A stretch of 64,000 nt of DNA from Pseudomonas sp. S09G 359. Lineage in GTDB: Bacteria; Pseudomonadota; Gammaproteobacteria; Pseudomonadales; Pseudomonadaceae. Positions 1 through 8,657 of this stretch are shown here, in pieces. The stretch spans positions 2,261,501 through 2,325,500 of the forward strand of contig NZ_CP025263.1 of NCBI RefSeq assembly GCF_002843605.1, given 5' to 3'. The notes under the pieces were generated by a model. That model saw only the letters and a program-made list of their open reading frames with translations, was not told the DNA's origin and did not search any database. Position 1 is the stretch's first letter. Every line of letters begins with the position of its first letter. Made by a program: the position numbers and the translations under genes.

Positions 1-365
1 GTCATCTGAGCCAGTGGCTTATTTTCGGCTTGAGCATGTTCATGCTTGGGTTGATCGGTTTCGCGCTGTCCACCAGCGTGCTGTGGTGGGTGCTGGCGAT
101 GGCGGTATTCACGGTGGGGGAGATTGTGGTGTTTCCGGCCGAATACATGTTCATCGACCGGATCGCCCCTGACCACCTGCGCGGCATGTACTACGGGGCG
201 CAGAACCTGTCCAACCTCGGCGCCGCGATGGGGCCGGTGCTGTGTGGGCTGGTGTTGGCCAGCCTGCCGGCTCACTACATGTTCTACATGTTGGGGGCGT
301 TTATCGTCGGGGGCGGGGTGTTCTATTTCATTGGTTCGTCGTTGAAGGCAAGTCATCCAGCCTGA
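1..365 (+). CDS. MFS transporter, C-terminal part (truncated by window edge)
   Basis: The reading frame is open from base 3 and ends with TGA at 363-365, so only the last ~120 residues are present. They form strongly hydrophobic helices typical of the last four membrane segments of a major facilitator exporter. The motif around FPAEYMFIDRIAPDHLRGMYYG, followed by a G/A-rich helix, resembles the MdtH/YceL drug-exporter branch (family knowledge). A proton-driven exporter of the inner membrane is the likely role, but the substrate cannot be told from this fragment. The 3' end overlaps the convergent DUF1652 gene by about 38 bases. Confidence 0.75.
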   Translation, partial: HLSQWLIFGLSMFMLGLIGFALSTSVLWWVLAMAVFTVGEIVVFPAEYMFIDRIAPDHLRGMYYGAQNLSNLGAAMGPVLCGLVLASLPAHYMFYMLGAFIVGGGVFYFIGSSLKASHPA

Positions 366-600
366 GCTTGCCCATGTTGTTGCTTTGCAGTTCGTAGCGC
401 AGTTCTTCGACCATTTTTTCCACTTCCTGCGGGGTCTGCAGCCTGTTGGTGCTGATCCCCGTCACCACCAGGTCCACCCGGCCGGTGTCGGCGTCATAGA
501 CCTTGAGGGTCAAAGACGCATCCCGGCAGAGGGTGAACTCGCACGTCAGCGGCGCCAGGCCTTCTTCGATGCAATTTCGCAGTTGAGAGAGCGTAAACAT
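328..600 (-). CDS. DUF1652 domain-containing protein
   Basis: A 90-residue soluble protein. I place the start at the ATG at 600, because AAGGA lies about 6 bases upstream on the minus strand; an in-frame upstream ATG at 630 lacks this. The core, with a SLTLKVYD segment followed by DLVVTGISTNRL and ELRYEL, matches the small DUF1652 family that is almost confined to Pseudomonas. Biochemical function is unknown. The gene runs convergent to the MFS gene and overlaps its last codons, so the two transcripts would be antisense to each other at their ends. Confidence 0.8.
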   Translation of the reverse strand: MFTLSQLRNCIEEGLAPLTCEFTLCRDASLTLKVYDADTGRVDLVVTGISTNRLQTPQEVEKMVEELRYELQSNNMGKLRLDDLPSTTNQ

Positions 601-731
601 GAGGGTTCCTTCAAGGTGTCGTTTCACCACGGCACAGGTTCAAGGCCCTGTGCTCACCCCTTGAAGGTTAAGGATTACGCCTACGCGCCATAAGGCGAAT
701 TCGCACTAGCCGCACTAGTGCATTTGTACTT

Positions 732-2228
732 TTAACGCGTGTTTTTAACCCGCAGTTCGCCGGCAAACAGCCCGCGTTCACGGGCCCAGACGATGGCGGC
801 ACTGCGGCTGTGCACCCCCAGTTTGGAATACACCGTGGCGACATGGTTGCGCACAGTGTTGGGTGCCAGTTTAAGGCGCGAGGCGATCTCCTTGTCGGCC
901 AGGCCCTCGCAGATCAAACCCAGCACATCGCGCTCGCGGGCGGTCAGGTCGGTAAAGGCCACGTTCGGCAAGTTGGGGCTGTTGACACTCTTGGCGTTGG
1001 CCAGCTTTTCGATCAGGGTCTGGCTGAACCAGGACGCGTCCTGCATCACTTCCTCGATTGCCGCGACCAGTTCCAGCTCCGAGCGTTTGCGTTCGGTGAT
1101 GTTCATCAGCACCAGCAGGTAGCAGGGCACGTCCTCGATGATCACGGTGTCGGCCGACACCACGCAGTCGATCACTTCATTACCTTTCTTGCGCACCTTG
1201 AGGTCCAGGCCATCGAGGTTGCCGGCTTTTTCCAGGGTGGCGAACAACTGCGCGCCGGCAGTGGCGCTGTCGATAAAGTCGATGTCTTCGATGGCTTTGC
1301 CGATCAGCTCTTCGCTGAGGTAGCCGGTGATGTTCATAAACGCTTCGTTGACGTCCACCACCTGGCGGTTGGCGGCGTTGCACACCAGGGTCGGCACGGG
1401 CGTCAGGCGGAACGATTTGGCGAAGCGCTCCTCACTCTGGCGCAGGGCGATTTCCGCCTTGCGGCGCGGCTCAAGGTCGGTGAAGGAAAACAGCATGCAG
1501 TCTTCCTCGTTCATGTCCAACGGCTGGCCGGCGACAATCACCAGTTTGCTGCCACCCTCAGGCAGGCGCAGTTCGGCCTGCATTTGCGGGATGGTCGCGC
1601 CTTCGCCCAGGCGCTGGATGGCCAGGTCCTTGCGCTCGGCCTGTTCCAGCACATCCAGCTCATACACGGATTTGCCGATGACCTGGTCGCGGTTGTAGCC
1701 GGTCATCTCCAGAAAGCCCTGGTTCACCTTGATATAGCGCAGGTCGCTCAAACGGCAGATCACTGCAGGCGCCGGGTTGGCGTTGAAGGTTTTTTCAAAG
1801 CGCTGCTCGGCGCTGGCCCACTCGGTGGCATCGCTGAGGACCAGCACCAGCAACTCGGGCTCGCCGTGGGAGTCGGTGATCACCAGGCTGCGCAGGCGGT
1901 GCACCCAGGCTCTGTGTTCGTCGTCGACGGGCGTGACTTCCACCACCACATCGCTGAACTCTTCGCCCGCCGCCGCGCGGGCGAGGGGGTAGCTTTCCAG
2001 CTGCACAGGGTGGTTGTTGCGATAACGCAGGGCGAAGCGTTCGGCGTATTCCTGCGTGTTGGCGCCCAGTGCCGCAACGTCCTCCACGCCGTGCATGGTC
2101 AGTGCGGCTTCGTTGGCCCAGAGAATGGTCTGGTCGACCTCGGCGAGGATGATCCCGTCGGACAGCCCAGAGATGATCTGCTGGAGCTGGCGGCGGTTGG
2201 TTTCTTTGGCAAGGACGTCCTGGCTCAT
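732..2228 (-). CDS. Multi-PAS sensor/LuxR-type transcriptional regulator
   Basis: A 498-residue cytoplasmic protein. The start at 2228 is chosen for the GGGAG ribosome site just upstream; the longer open frame to 2432 lies in the intergenic region. Three PAS-like domains follow each other (roughly residues 15-135, 150-265 and 280-395), the later ones with the typical NxxFxxxTGY pattern. The C-terminal ~65 residues are a LuxR/GerE helix-turn-helix (LTARERDVLGLICEGLADKE, then NTVRNHVATVYSKLGVHSR). It probably senses a ligand, redox state or light through a PAS domain and binds DNA directly, without a kinase or receiver. It is divergent from the membrane-protein gene at 2425. Signal and targets are unknown. 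Confidence 0.85.
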   Translation of the reverse strand: MSQDVLAKETNRRQLQQIISGLSDGIILAEVDQTILWANEAALTMHGVEDVAALGANTQEYAERFALRYRNNHPVQLESYPLARAAAGEEFSDVVVEVTPVDDEHRAWVHRLRSLVITDSHGEPELLVLVLSDATEWASAEQRFEKTFNANPAPAVICRLSDLRYIKVNQGFLEMTGYNRDQVIGKSVYELDVLEQAERKDLAIQRLGEGATIPQMQAELRLPEGGSKLVIVAGQPLDMNEEDCMLFSFTDLEPRRKAEIALRQSEERFAKSFRLTPVPTLVCNAANRQVVDVNEAFMNITGYLSEELIGKAIEDIDFIDSATAGAQLFATLEKAGNLDGLDLKVRKKGNEVIDCVVSADTVIIEDVPCYLLVLMNITERKRSELELVAAIEEVMQDASWFSQTLIEKLANAKSVNSPNLPNVAFTDLTARERDVLGLICEGLADKEIASRLKLAPNTVRNHVATVYSKLGVHSRSAAIVWARERGLFAGELRVKNTR

Positions 2229-2424
2229 GGTTTCTCCCGGGAAAAGGCGCATAACCCTACGACACGGGGGGTTCAAGATAGTGCAAAGAAATTGCACCGA
2301 TGGCGGTGCGAATGCACCAGTGAATCTGGTGCATTTGGGCCACGACTGAACGGATGTCCTTTCGCCACACTCACACCCATCAAGGCAATTTGCCTTGCTC
2401 CTATAACGTGTGAAGGATCTCTGT

Positions 2425-3393
2425 ATGACCACTGTCTATGAAACCAATCGATCGTTGTTTCGCGTGTCCTGGAGTTCGGTATTGGCCGGTAGTGCAATTG
2501 CCCTGGTGACCTACCTGGTGCTTAGCGTGCTCGGCACCGCCATCGGTGCCAGTGCGGTCAATCCAATGGAGGCGGGTAATCCGCTGAGTGGTTTCGGTAC
2601 GGGCGCCGGGATCTGGTTGTTCGTCTCGACCCTGGTGGCCATCGCGCTGGGTGCGTTCGTGGCCGGGCGCACAGCACCGGATCGTGGCGGCCTGCACGGC
2701 GTGCTGACCTGGACCCTGACCACCTTGCTCACCACGTGGCTGCTGGCGGGTCTGGCTGCGAGTGTGGTCGGTACTGCCGGCAATGTGGTTGGCAAAGGCT
2801 TGTCGGCAGCCGGTAGCGGTATCGCTGCCGCCGCCCCAGGCATTGGCGACAGCGTCAAGCAGCAACTGAGCGAGCAGGGCATCCAGCTGGACTGGAACAG
2901 CTTGCAAGGTGAACTGGATACACTGCTCAAGCAAAGCGGCAAGCCTGAATTGGACCCGTCCAACGTCGAACAGAAAACCGACCAGGCCGCCGCGGATGGC
3001 AAGCAATCGGCGACTGACGCAGCGACCAACCCAGCCCTGGCCGGGGACGCGCTGAAACAGTGGTTCGAGCGGGTTAAAGCCTCCGGTGAGCCGGCATTGA
3101 ACGCCGCGGATAAAGACGCGCTGGTCAACATCGTTGCCGCCCGCACCGGCAAGAGCAAGGAAGAAGCCACGCAGATCGTCGACAACTATGCCCAGGCATA
3201 TCAGCAAGCCGTGCAAAAGGTCGATGAGCTGAAGCAACAGGCTGAGCAGAAAGCCCGTGAAGCCGGTGAAGTTGCGGCCAAACAGCTCTCCCGTGCGGCC
3301 TGGAGCACCTTGGCCATGTTGCTGCTGGGCGCGGCCTTGAGCTTCTTTGTGGGGCGCATCGCATTGACGACGCGTCGGGTGCCTTTGGCCTGA
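2425..3393 (+). CDS. Uncharacterised membrane protein (PhnA-like annotation in relatives)
   Basis: A 322-residue protein. ATG at 2425 is preferred over GTG at 2410 because AAGGAT sits about 7 bases upstream of it. The N-terminal ~130 residues hold three membrane helices rich in Gly/Ala/Leu. The middle (about 140-285) is hydrophilic, Gln/Ala/Lys-rich and probably coiled-coil or amphipathic, with a repeated pattern resembling LEA-like stress proteins. A last membrane helix (about 290-312) ends in a basic tail. No catalytic motif is visible. It is divergently arranged with the PAS-LuxR regulator and could be its target, but that is inference from position only. Confidence 0.6.
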   Translation: MTTVYETNRSLFRVSWSSVLAGSAIALVTYLVLSVLGTAIGASAVNPMEAGNPLSGFGTGAGIWLFVSTLVAIALGAFVAGRTAPDRGGLHGVLTWTLTTLLTTWLLAGLAASVVGTAGNVVGKGLSAAGSGIAAAAPGIGDSVKQQLSEQGIQLDWNSLQGELDTLLKQSGKPELDPSNVEQKTDQAAADGKQSATDAATNPALAGDALKQWFERVKASGEPALNAADKDALVNIVAARTGKSKEEATQIVDNYAQAYQQAVQKVDELKQQAEQKAREAGEVAAKQLSRAAWSTLAMLLLGAALSFFVGRIALTTRRVPLA

Positions 3394-3479
3394 TAGCGTT
3401 TGCAGCAAGGACGCTGCTTTTCGCTGGCACCAATCATGCTAGTGTCAGCACTCCACTTTTGAAGCGGCAGTGCCTGGCG

Positions 3480-4283
3480 ATGCGTGATATCTACAGCGTC
3501 TTCAATTCCAACGGCGCTTATGAAACAGCGGCCCACGCCCATGACGAGTTCATGCTGATGGTGCCCGAGCACGGCTTGCTGCGCTTCAAGGATGAAGACA
3601 GCGGGCGCTCCACGTCGGTGATCGACCGCCAGTTCGTGCTGGTGCCGCCGCAGTGCAGCCACTCCTCCTCGTCACTCACTGCCAGCCAGGGCCACCTGGC
3701 GTTCTATGTCGACCCCGACTACATGCGCTTTGCCTTGCGCGACCTGTCCGGCGACGCCAACCGCCTGCTGCGCGTGCCCACGCTGGGCATCTGGCAAACC
3801 TCCGCGCCGCTGCAGCATTTGCTGCTGGCGAAAAAAGCCTTCAGCCAACCCGACCCGTATGTCGACCGCCGCCGCCAGTTGGCCCAGGCCGACCATTTGC
3901 TGCTGCTGGAATGCCTGGCGATTTCACTCAGCCAGCCGAGCCTGCAGCGCTCGTCCACCGAGCGCCACGGCGCCATGCTGGTGCGTGATGTGAAGATGTA
4001 TGTCGAGGGCAACCTTGAACACGCGCCGGGGCTGGATGAGATTGCGGCGGTGTTCCATATGTCGCGTCGACACCTGACCCGGCTGTTTGCCCAGCACACC
4101 GGCGAAACCGTGCTGGCCTACGTGCAGCGCCTGCGGCTGGAGCGCGCGCAGACTTTACTTCGGCATACGCGCCTGTCGGTGCTGGAGATTGCCAACAACG
4201 TCGGCTATGAGTCGCCGTCGCACCTGGCCCATGTGTTTCGGCGGGTGCTGGGCATGTCGCCGGATGAGTGGCGGCGCATCTGA
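3480..4283 (+). CDS. AraC-family transcriptional regulator
   Basis: A 267-residue regulator. The ATG at 3480 begins the conserved part; the frame extends upstream to a TTG at 3459 without a convincing ribosome site. The N-terminal half has the cupin-like AraC ligand-binding signature (HAHDEFMLMVPEHG). The C-terminal ~100 residues are the double helix-turn-helix, with IAAVFHMSRRHLTRLFAQHT and the second motif VLEIANNVGYESPSHLAHVF, ending in the usual GMSPDEWRR. It lies just upstream of, and in the same direction as, the ABC-PhzF-RidA operon, separated from it by a REPIN. Local control of that operon is plausible but not shown. Confidence 0.88.
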   Translation: MRDIYSVFNSNGAYETAAHAHDEFMLMVPEHGLLRFKDEDSGRSTSVIDRQFVLVPPQCSHSSSSLTASQGHLAFYVDPDYMRFALRDLSGDANRLLRVPTLGIWQTSAPLQHLLLAKKAFSQPDPYVDRRRQLAQADHLLLLECLAISLSQPSLQRSSTERHGAMLVRDVKMYVEGNLEHAPGLDEIAAVFHMSRRHLTRLFAQHTGETVLAYVQRLRLERAQTLLRHTRLSVLEIANNVGYESPSHLAHVFRRVLGMSPDEWRRI

Positions 4284-4299
4284 CGAAACACCCTCAACG

Positions 4300-4388
4300 T
4301 GTGGGAGCGGGCTTGCTCGCGAAGGCGGTGTGTCAGTCAAGTATTGATTAACTGATCCACCGCCTTCGCGAGCAAGCCCGCTCCCACA
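4300..4388. repeat. REPIN (two inverted REP elements)
   Basis: Two copies of the GTGGGAGCGGGCTTGCTCGC REP sequence face each other and enclose a short spacer; the complementarity extends into the flanking CGAAGGCGGTG/CACCGCCTTCG. This is the standard Pseudomonas REPIN form, non-autonomous and mobilised in trans by a RAYT transposase, none of which is in this window. It sits between the AraC gene and the ABC operon and may act as a transcript-end hairpin. Confidence 0.93.
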
Positions 4389-4513
4389 TTTAATTTGGTT
4401 TCTTCAGGTGTTCTGTCAATTATCCATGGCCCAATCCCGCGCGTGATCCGGCCCGATCCCGTGCGCCACAAATCTGTCATCCCTTCATCCTCTGCTCATC
4501 AACAACAAAACAA

Positions 4514-4529
4514 GTCCGGCTTACCGGAC
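4514..4529. promoter_or_regulatory. Short inverted repeat before the ABC operon
   Basis: GTCCGG-CTTA-CCGGAC is a perfect 6-base stem with a 4-base loop. It ends directly before the GAGGAGGGG ribosome site of the first ABC-transporter gene. It could be an operator or an RNA hairpin that affects translation start. No T-run follows, so it is not an intrinsic terminator. Confidence 0.35.
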
Positions 4530-4540
4530 GAGGAGGGGCG

Positions 4541-5359
4541 GTGAGCGTAATACCCTTTATTCGTTTTTCAGGCGTGCAAAAAAGCTTCAAGGTCGAGGGT
4601 CGTCCGTTTGTAGCCGTGCGCGATGTGTCGCTGCAGGTTCAGCGCGGTGAAATCATCACCCTGGTCGGCCCTTCGGGCTGCGGCAAGTCCACCTTGCTCA
4701 ACATGACTGCCGGGCTCTTCGGCCCCACCGTCGGCCAGGTGCATTACGACGGCGCCGAGGTCAAGGGCGTGAACACGCGGGTCGGCTACATGACCCAGGC
4801 CGACCACCTGCTGCCTTGGCGCACCGTGGCCGGCAATATCGCGGTGCCGTTGCAGATACGCCGTATGCCCCGGGCTGAAATCGAGGCGCGGGTTGAAGAA
4901 CTGATGGCCCTGGTCGGCCTTACCGGTTTCGGTGAAAGCTATCCCAACCAGCTGTCCGGCGGCATGCGCAAGCGCGCGGCCATGGCGCGCTTGATGGCCA
5001 GCGACCCGGAAACCCTGCTGATGGACGAACCCTTCGGCGCCCTCGATGCGCAAATGCGCCTGACCCTGCAGACCGAGCTGCTGCGCCTATGCCGCAAGCT
5101 GAACAAGACCGTGTTGTTCGTGACCCATGACGTCGATGAAGCCATCGCCTTGGCTGACCGTTGCGTGGTGTTCGCCGGTCGCCCTGGCACCATCGACCAC
5201 ATCATCGATATCCCCCTTACCGGCGAACGCAACCTTGTGCAACTGCGCTCCGATCCACGCTACGTGGAACTCTGCGCCGAACTCTGGAAGCGCCTGGCAC
5301 CCGACGTCGCCGGCGCGGCCGACCCTGCTGCATTGGCTCACTCGCTGGAGGTCGTATGA
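4541..5359 (+). CDS. ABC transporter ATP-binding protein (nitrate/sulfonate/taurine type)
   Basis: A 272-residue ATPase starting with GTG at 4541 behind a strong AGGAGGGG site. It has Walker A (GPSGCGKST), a Q-loop, the signature LSGGMRKRAAMARL (the SsuB/TauB/NrtD-type LSGGMRKR form), Walker B (ETLLMDEPFGALD) and the switch histidine in VTHDVDEA. It powers uptake through the permease encoded next, whose ATG overlaps this gene's TGA by four bases (ATGA), indicating translational coupling. First gene of a five-gene operon; the substrate is unknown. Confidence 0.93.
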   Translation: MSVIPFIRFSGVQKSFKVEGRPFVAVRDVSLQVQRGEIITLVGPSGCGKSTLLNMTAGLFGPTVGQVHYDGAEVKGVNTRVGYMTQADHLLPWRTVAGNIAVPLQIRRMPRAEIEARVEELMALVGLTGFGESYPNQLSGGMRKRAAMARLMASDPETLLMDEPFGALDAQMRLTLQTELLRLCRKLNKTVLFVTHDVDEAIALADRCVVFAGRPGTIDHIIDIPLTGERNLVQLRSDPRYVELCAELWKRLAPDVAGAADPAALAHSLEVV

Positions 5360-6120
5360 TCCAGGTTTATCGCATGCTGTTCCTGGTCTTCCTGATGGTG
5401 CTGTGGGAAGGCGTGTCGCGCTGGTTTGGCGTGGAATTCTTTATCAGCCGGCCTTCGGCGGTGGCGCAGAGCCTGTGGAAAATCCTGCTTAACGGGGTGT
5501 TTTTCTACCACGCCGGTATAACCACCCTGGAGGCGGTACTGGGGTTCTTTTTCGGTTCCCTGGCAGGCTTGATTGCCGGCCTGGTGCTGGGCCGTGCCAA
5601 GTTGCTGGCCGATATCCTCGACCCGTTCCTGACCGCGTTCTACAGCCTGCCCAAGGTGGCGCTGGCGCCGCTGTTTATCCTCTGGTTCGGCATTGGCCTG
5701 CCGATGAAAGTCATCCTGACCGCCGCCGTGGTGTTCTTTCTGGTGTTCCTCAATACCTACAGCGGCGTGCGTAACGTGTCGCGCGAGCAGTTGACCATCC
5801 TGCGCCTGATGGGCGCCAAGGAACGCGACCTGCTGACCATGGTGGTGATCCCGTCAGCCTTCACCTGGGTGTTCACCGGCCTGCGTCTGTCGGTGCCTTA
5901 TGCGCTGATCGGCGCGCTGGTGGGCGAGATCATCGCCGCCAACCTTGGCCTGGGCTACCTGCTGTCGGACGCGGCCTCGCAGTTCGACACCGCCGGGGTA
6001 TTTGCCGCGCTGGTGGGCATCATCGCCCTGGCGCTGATCCTCAATACGGCGGTGAAGCTGGCCGAGCGCAGGTTGATGCCGTGGAAAGCCAATGAAGCCG
6101 AACGTGAAGTCGCGGTTTAA
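5356..6120 (+). CDS. ABC transporter permease
   Basis: A 254-residue integral membrane protein. The start at 5356 overlaps the upstream stop in ATGA; the open frame extends further upstream only as a shadow of the ATPase gene. It has five to six membrane helices and the EAA-loop region REQLTILRLMGAKERDLLTM characteristic of BPD_transp_1 permeases of the SsuC/TauC family. It would form the inner-membrane channel as a homodimer with the preceding ATPase and receive substrate from the periplasmic protein encoded next. Confidence 0.92.
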   Translation: MIQVYRMLFLVFLMVLWEGVSRWFGVEFFISRPSAVAQSLWKILLNGVFFYHAGITTLEAVLGFFFGSLAGLIAGLVLGRAKLLADILDPFLTAFYSLPKVALAPLFILWFGIGLPMKVILTAAVVFFLVFLNTYSGVRNVSREQLTILRLMGAKERDLLTMVVIPSAFTWVFTGLRLSVPYALIGALVGEIIAANLGLGYLLSDAASQFDTAGVFAALVGIIALALILNTAVKLAERRLMPWKANEAEREVAV

Positions 6121-6144
6121 CCCTCTCTATTGTGGAGCTTGATC

Positions 6145-7185
6145 ATGTTTAAGCCTCTTGTGATTGCCAGCCTGTTATGCGCTGCGTTCCTGCCCACCGC
6201 CCAGGCCCAGGACTTGACCAAAGTGACCCTCGCGTTCCCCAGCGAAGGCTTCCTGTATGTACCGATCTACGTCGCGCAGAAACAGGGTTATTTCGCCGCC
6301 GAAGGCCTGGATGTGGAAGTCATCGTGTTTCAGAAGGGCGGCTCGGCGGCACTCACCGCGGTGCTCGGCCGCGACGCCGACGCCTACGTCGGCCTGCCCG
6401 CCGTGGCGGTACGTGCCCGCAGCAAGGGCCAGAACGTGCAGGCCTTCGCCGCCGTGCAAACCCAGTTCGGCAGCACGGTGGTGATCGACGGCGAATCGGC
6501 GCGCAAGGCCGGCGTGACGGCCACATCGCCGCTGGCCGCGCGGGCCCAGGCCCTCAAAGGCTTGAAAATCGGCGTGACCGGCCCCGGCAGCACCACCGAT
6601 ATGTTGGTGCGCTACCTGGCCAAGGATGCCGGCTTGAATCCCGATAAAGACTTCACCATCATGCCGATCGGCGGCGCGCCGAATATGCTCGCGGCGTTTT
6701 CCCAAGGCAGCATCAATGGCTTCTCGCTGTCGCCACCCACCATCACCACTGCCGCGCAGCAGGGCGGGCTGGTGCTGATGGACCTGGCCAAGGGTGAGTA
6801 CAAGCCGTTGGACGGCTTCCTCTTCACCGCGATGATTGCCCGCGAGGACTGGCTGACGGCCAACAAATCAACCGCCGAGAAACTCGTGCGCGCCCTGTGG
6901 AAGGCTGAGCACCTGATCGCCAGCGAACCGGACAAGGCCCGGGAGTCGGTGCGTGCGTACTTCGCCCACACTGATGCGACGATTTTTGACGCTGCCTGGA
7001 GCGCCTCGTTGCCGTCCTACCCGGCCACACCGCGGATCGAAAAAGACGCGGTGGAGAAAAACATCAGCTTCATGAACGCGGTGGAAAACGACCCCGTGTC
7101 ACTCGACCCACAACAGGTCTACACCAACCGCATCGTCGACGCCGTGGCGCCGACTGTATCCACCCTCAAGGGAGAGGCGAAATGA
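6145..7185 (+). CDS. ABC transporter periplasmic substrate-binding protein (NMT1/THI5-like)
   Basis: A 346-residue protein. ATG at 6145 has GGAG eight bases upstream and begins a clear signal peptide (MFKPLVIASLLCAAFLPTAQ, cleavage after AQA). The mature part starts with the KVTLAFPSEGFLYVPIYVAQ pattern of SsuA/THI5-like binding proteins (IYVAQKQGYFAAEGLDVEV), followed by the KIGVTGPGSTTDMLVRYL domain. Such proteins bind sulfonates, nitrate, pyrimidines or small aromatics, so the ligand cannot be named. The next gene begins inside its stop codon (ATGA). Confidence 0.9.
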   Translation: MFKPLVIASLLCAAFLPTAQAQDLTKVTLAFPSEGFLYVPIYVAQKQGYFAAEGLDVEVIVFQKGGSAALTAVLGRDADAYVGLPAVAVRARSKGQNVQAFAAVQTQFGSTVVIDGESARKAGVTATSPLAARAQALKGLKIGVTGPGSTTDMLVRYLAKDAGLNPDKDFTIMPIGGAPNMLAAFSQGSINGFSLSPPTITTAAQQGGLVLMDLAKGEYKPLDGFLFTAMIAREDWLTANKSTAEKLVRALWKAEHLIASEPDKARESVRAYFAHTDATIFDAAWSASLPSYPATPRIEKDAVEKNISFMNAVENDPVSLDPQQVYTNRIVDAVAPTVSTLKGEAK

Positions 7186-8066
7186 CGCCCGAGGTTCACC
7201 TGGTCAATGTATTTCCCGCCACGCCGCGTGGCGGCAACCCGGCCCCCACCGTGGCCGTGGCGGATGGCATGAGCGACGCGGATATGCAGCAGGTCGCCCG
7301 CGATTACGGGCACGAATGCGGCTTTGTGTTCGCCGCGCCGGCGGGCAGCGACTGCGATTTTGCCCTGCGTTTCTGGGTGCCCAACCACGAGATGGAAATG
7401 TGCGGCCACGCCACCGTGGGCGCCATCTGGCTGTTGGACCAGTTGGGCATGCTGCATAAGGATCGCCTGGCCTTGTGGACCCTGAGCGGTCGCGTCGACG
7501 CTCGGGTGAAGGATGCCGGCACGCCGCAGATTCAGGTGGAAATCAGCCAGCCCAAGGGCCAGGTTGAAACCCTGAGTGAGGCGGATGTGGAAGCGGAGAT
7601 CCTGTCGGTGTTGGGCATCACGTCCAACGAGCTGGCGCCGTTGCCGATTCAGAACGCGCGCACCAGCCGCGTCAAAACCCTGATCGCGCTGAAAAGCGTA
7701 GCGGTGCTGGACGCGCTCAAGCCGGACTTTCGGCGCATGGAACAGCTGTGCGAGCGCATCGGCTCCACCGGCCTGTATCCCTACGCGCCGTCGGACCTCG
7801 ACGCGCGCCAGTTCGACGCGCGGCAATTTCCCAAGTCCTCGGGCTACCCCGAAGACGCCGCCACCGGCATCGCCGCGGCGGCCTTGGCCTTCGGCCTGCT
7901 GGAAAATGGCTTGGTGACCGCTGACGACCGCCCGGTGCATATACGCCAGGGCCGGGCGATGGGGCGACCGTCACAGATTTCCCTGCGGTTTCGTCGCGAT
8001 GAGGCAGGGCAGGTACAGGGGTGCTGGCTGGGTGGGCATGTCGAATTTGCTGAGGTGCACGCATGA
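7182..8066 (+). CDS. PhzF-family isomerase/epimerase-like protein
   Basis: A 294-residue protein of the PhzF/YddE fold, starting inside the stop codon of the binding-protein gene. Visible hallmarks are the early NVFPATPRGGNPAPTVAV segment, the HECGFVF region (in PhzF proteins a Glu in the homologous place acts as general acid/base), NHEMEMCGHATVGAIW and the late GYPEDAATGIAAAALAFGL. PhzF itself isomerises trans-2,3-dihydro-3-hydroxyanthranilate, but no other phenazine genes are here. Operon position suggests it acts on the imported compound or a derivative of it. Confidence 0.88.
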   Translation: MTPEVHLVNVFPATPRGGNPAPTVAVADGMSDADMQQVARDYGHECGFVFAAPAGSDCDFALRFWVPNHEMEMCGHATVGAIWLLDQLGMLHKDRLALWTLSGRVDARVKDAGTPQIQVEISQPKGQVETLSEADVEAEILSVLGITSNELAPLPIQNARTSRVKTLIALKSVAVLDALKPDFRRMEQLCERIGSTGLYPYAPSDLDARQFDARQFPKSSGYPEDAATGIAAAALAFGLLENGLVTADDRPVHIRQGRAMGRPSQISLRFRRDEAGQVQGCWLGGHVEFAEVHA

Positions 8067-8521
8067 GCATTCACGAAAAACTCAGCGCCCTGGGCTTGGC
8101 GTTGCCTGACACACCGAAGCCCAAGGGCGACTACGTGCCAGTGACGATTCACAACGGCGTGGCGTATGTCAGCGGCCAGGTGTGCCGGTTGGGGAAGGAA
8201 GTGATTGCCGGGCCGGTGACCGACCACACGCCCCCGCAATCCGTTATGCAAGCCGGCCAAACCTGCGCGCTGCGCGCCTTGAGCGTGTTGGACCAGGCGG
8301 TCGGGTTGGAGAACGTGGAGCGTATTTTGTTCGTGCGTGGTTTTGTGTACGGCGGCGAGGGTTTCCAGAGCTTCTCCAAGGTGGTCGATGGCGCCTCGCA
8401 AGTGCTGATCGACGTGTTCGGCGAGCACGGCCGCCATGCGCGTTCAGCGGTTGGCGTAGCAGGGTTGCCGAGTGGCGGGATGTTGGAGCTGGAAGTGATC
8501 GCGGCGGTAAAAACCCCCTGA
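8063..8521 (+). CDS. RidA/YjgF-family protein
   Basis: A 152-residue protein overlapping the PhzF stop by four bases. It has the RidA-type core with VTIHNGVAYVSGQVCRLGKE and the terminal GLPSGGMLELEVIAAV region. RidA proteins hydrolyse reactive enamine/imine intermediates; this longer subgroup (about 150 residues, with an N-terminal helix KLSALGLALP) is often found in small-molecule catabolic operons. The usual RidA active-site arginine cannot be placed with confidence, so it may be a non-canonical member. It is the last gene of the ABC-PhzF-RidA operon. Confidence 0.87.
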   Translation: MSIHEKLSALGLALPDTPKPKGDYVPVTIHNGVAYVSGQVCRLGKEVIAGPVTDHTPPQSVMQAGQTCALRALSVLDQAVGLENVERILFVRGFVYGGEGFQSFSKVVDGASQVLIDVFGEHGRHARSAVGVAGLPSGGMLELEVIAAVKTP

Positions 8522-8622
8522 ACATGCCCTGCCGAAACATGCCCCACAAAAGGTCAAGGCACAAAAACTGACATTAGTTCGCTGGCGCAATGGTTTAGCA
8601 CCTCGTCATCATCACTTCACAC

Positions 8623-8654
8623 AAGCCCGCTTGAAGGTTGAGAGGGCTTTTTTC
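8623..8654 (+). terminator. Intrinsic terminator
   Basis: AAGCCC (8623-8628) and GGGCTT (8644-8649) form the stem and a T-run follows. It lies about 100 bases beyond the RidA-like gene and just ahead of the hicAB promoter, separating the two units. Confidence 0.6.
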
Positions 8655-8657
8655 ATT

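Noticed and set aside
810..2441. A long plus-strand ORF (543 codons) opposite the PAS-LuxR gene
   Set aside because: It is the antisense shadow of a clear coding gene, His/Gln/Val-rich without domains, as expected for the reverse of high-GC coding DNA.
8567..8622. A stretch resembling a tRNA 5' half (GGCGCAATGGTTTAGCACC, D-arm-like)
   Set aside because: No acceptor stem, anticodon stem or T-arm can be completed; likely chance or an old fragment.
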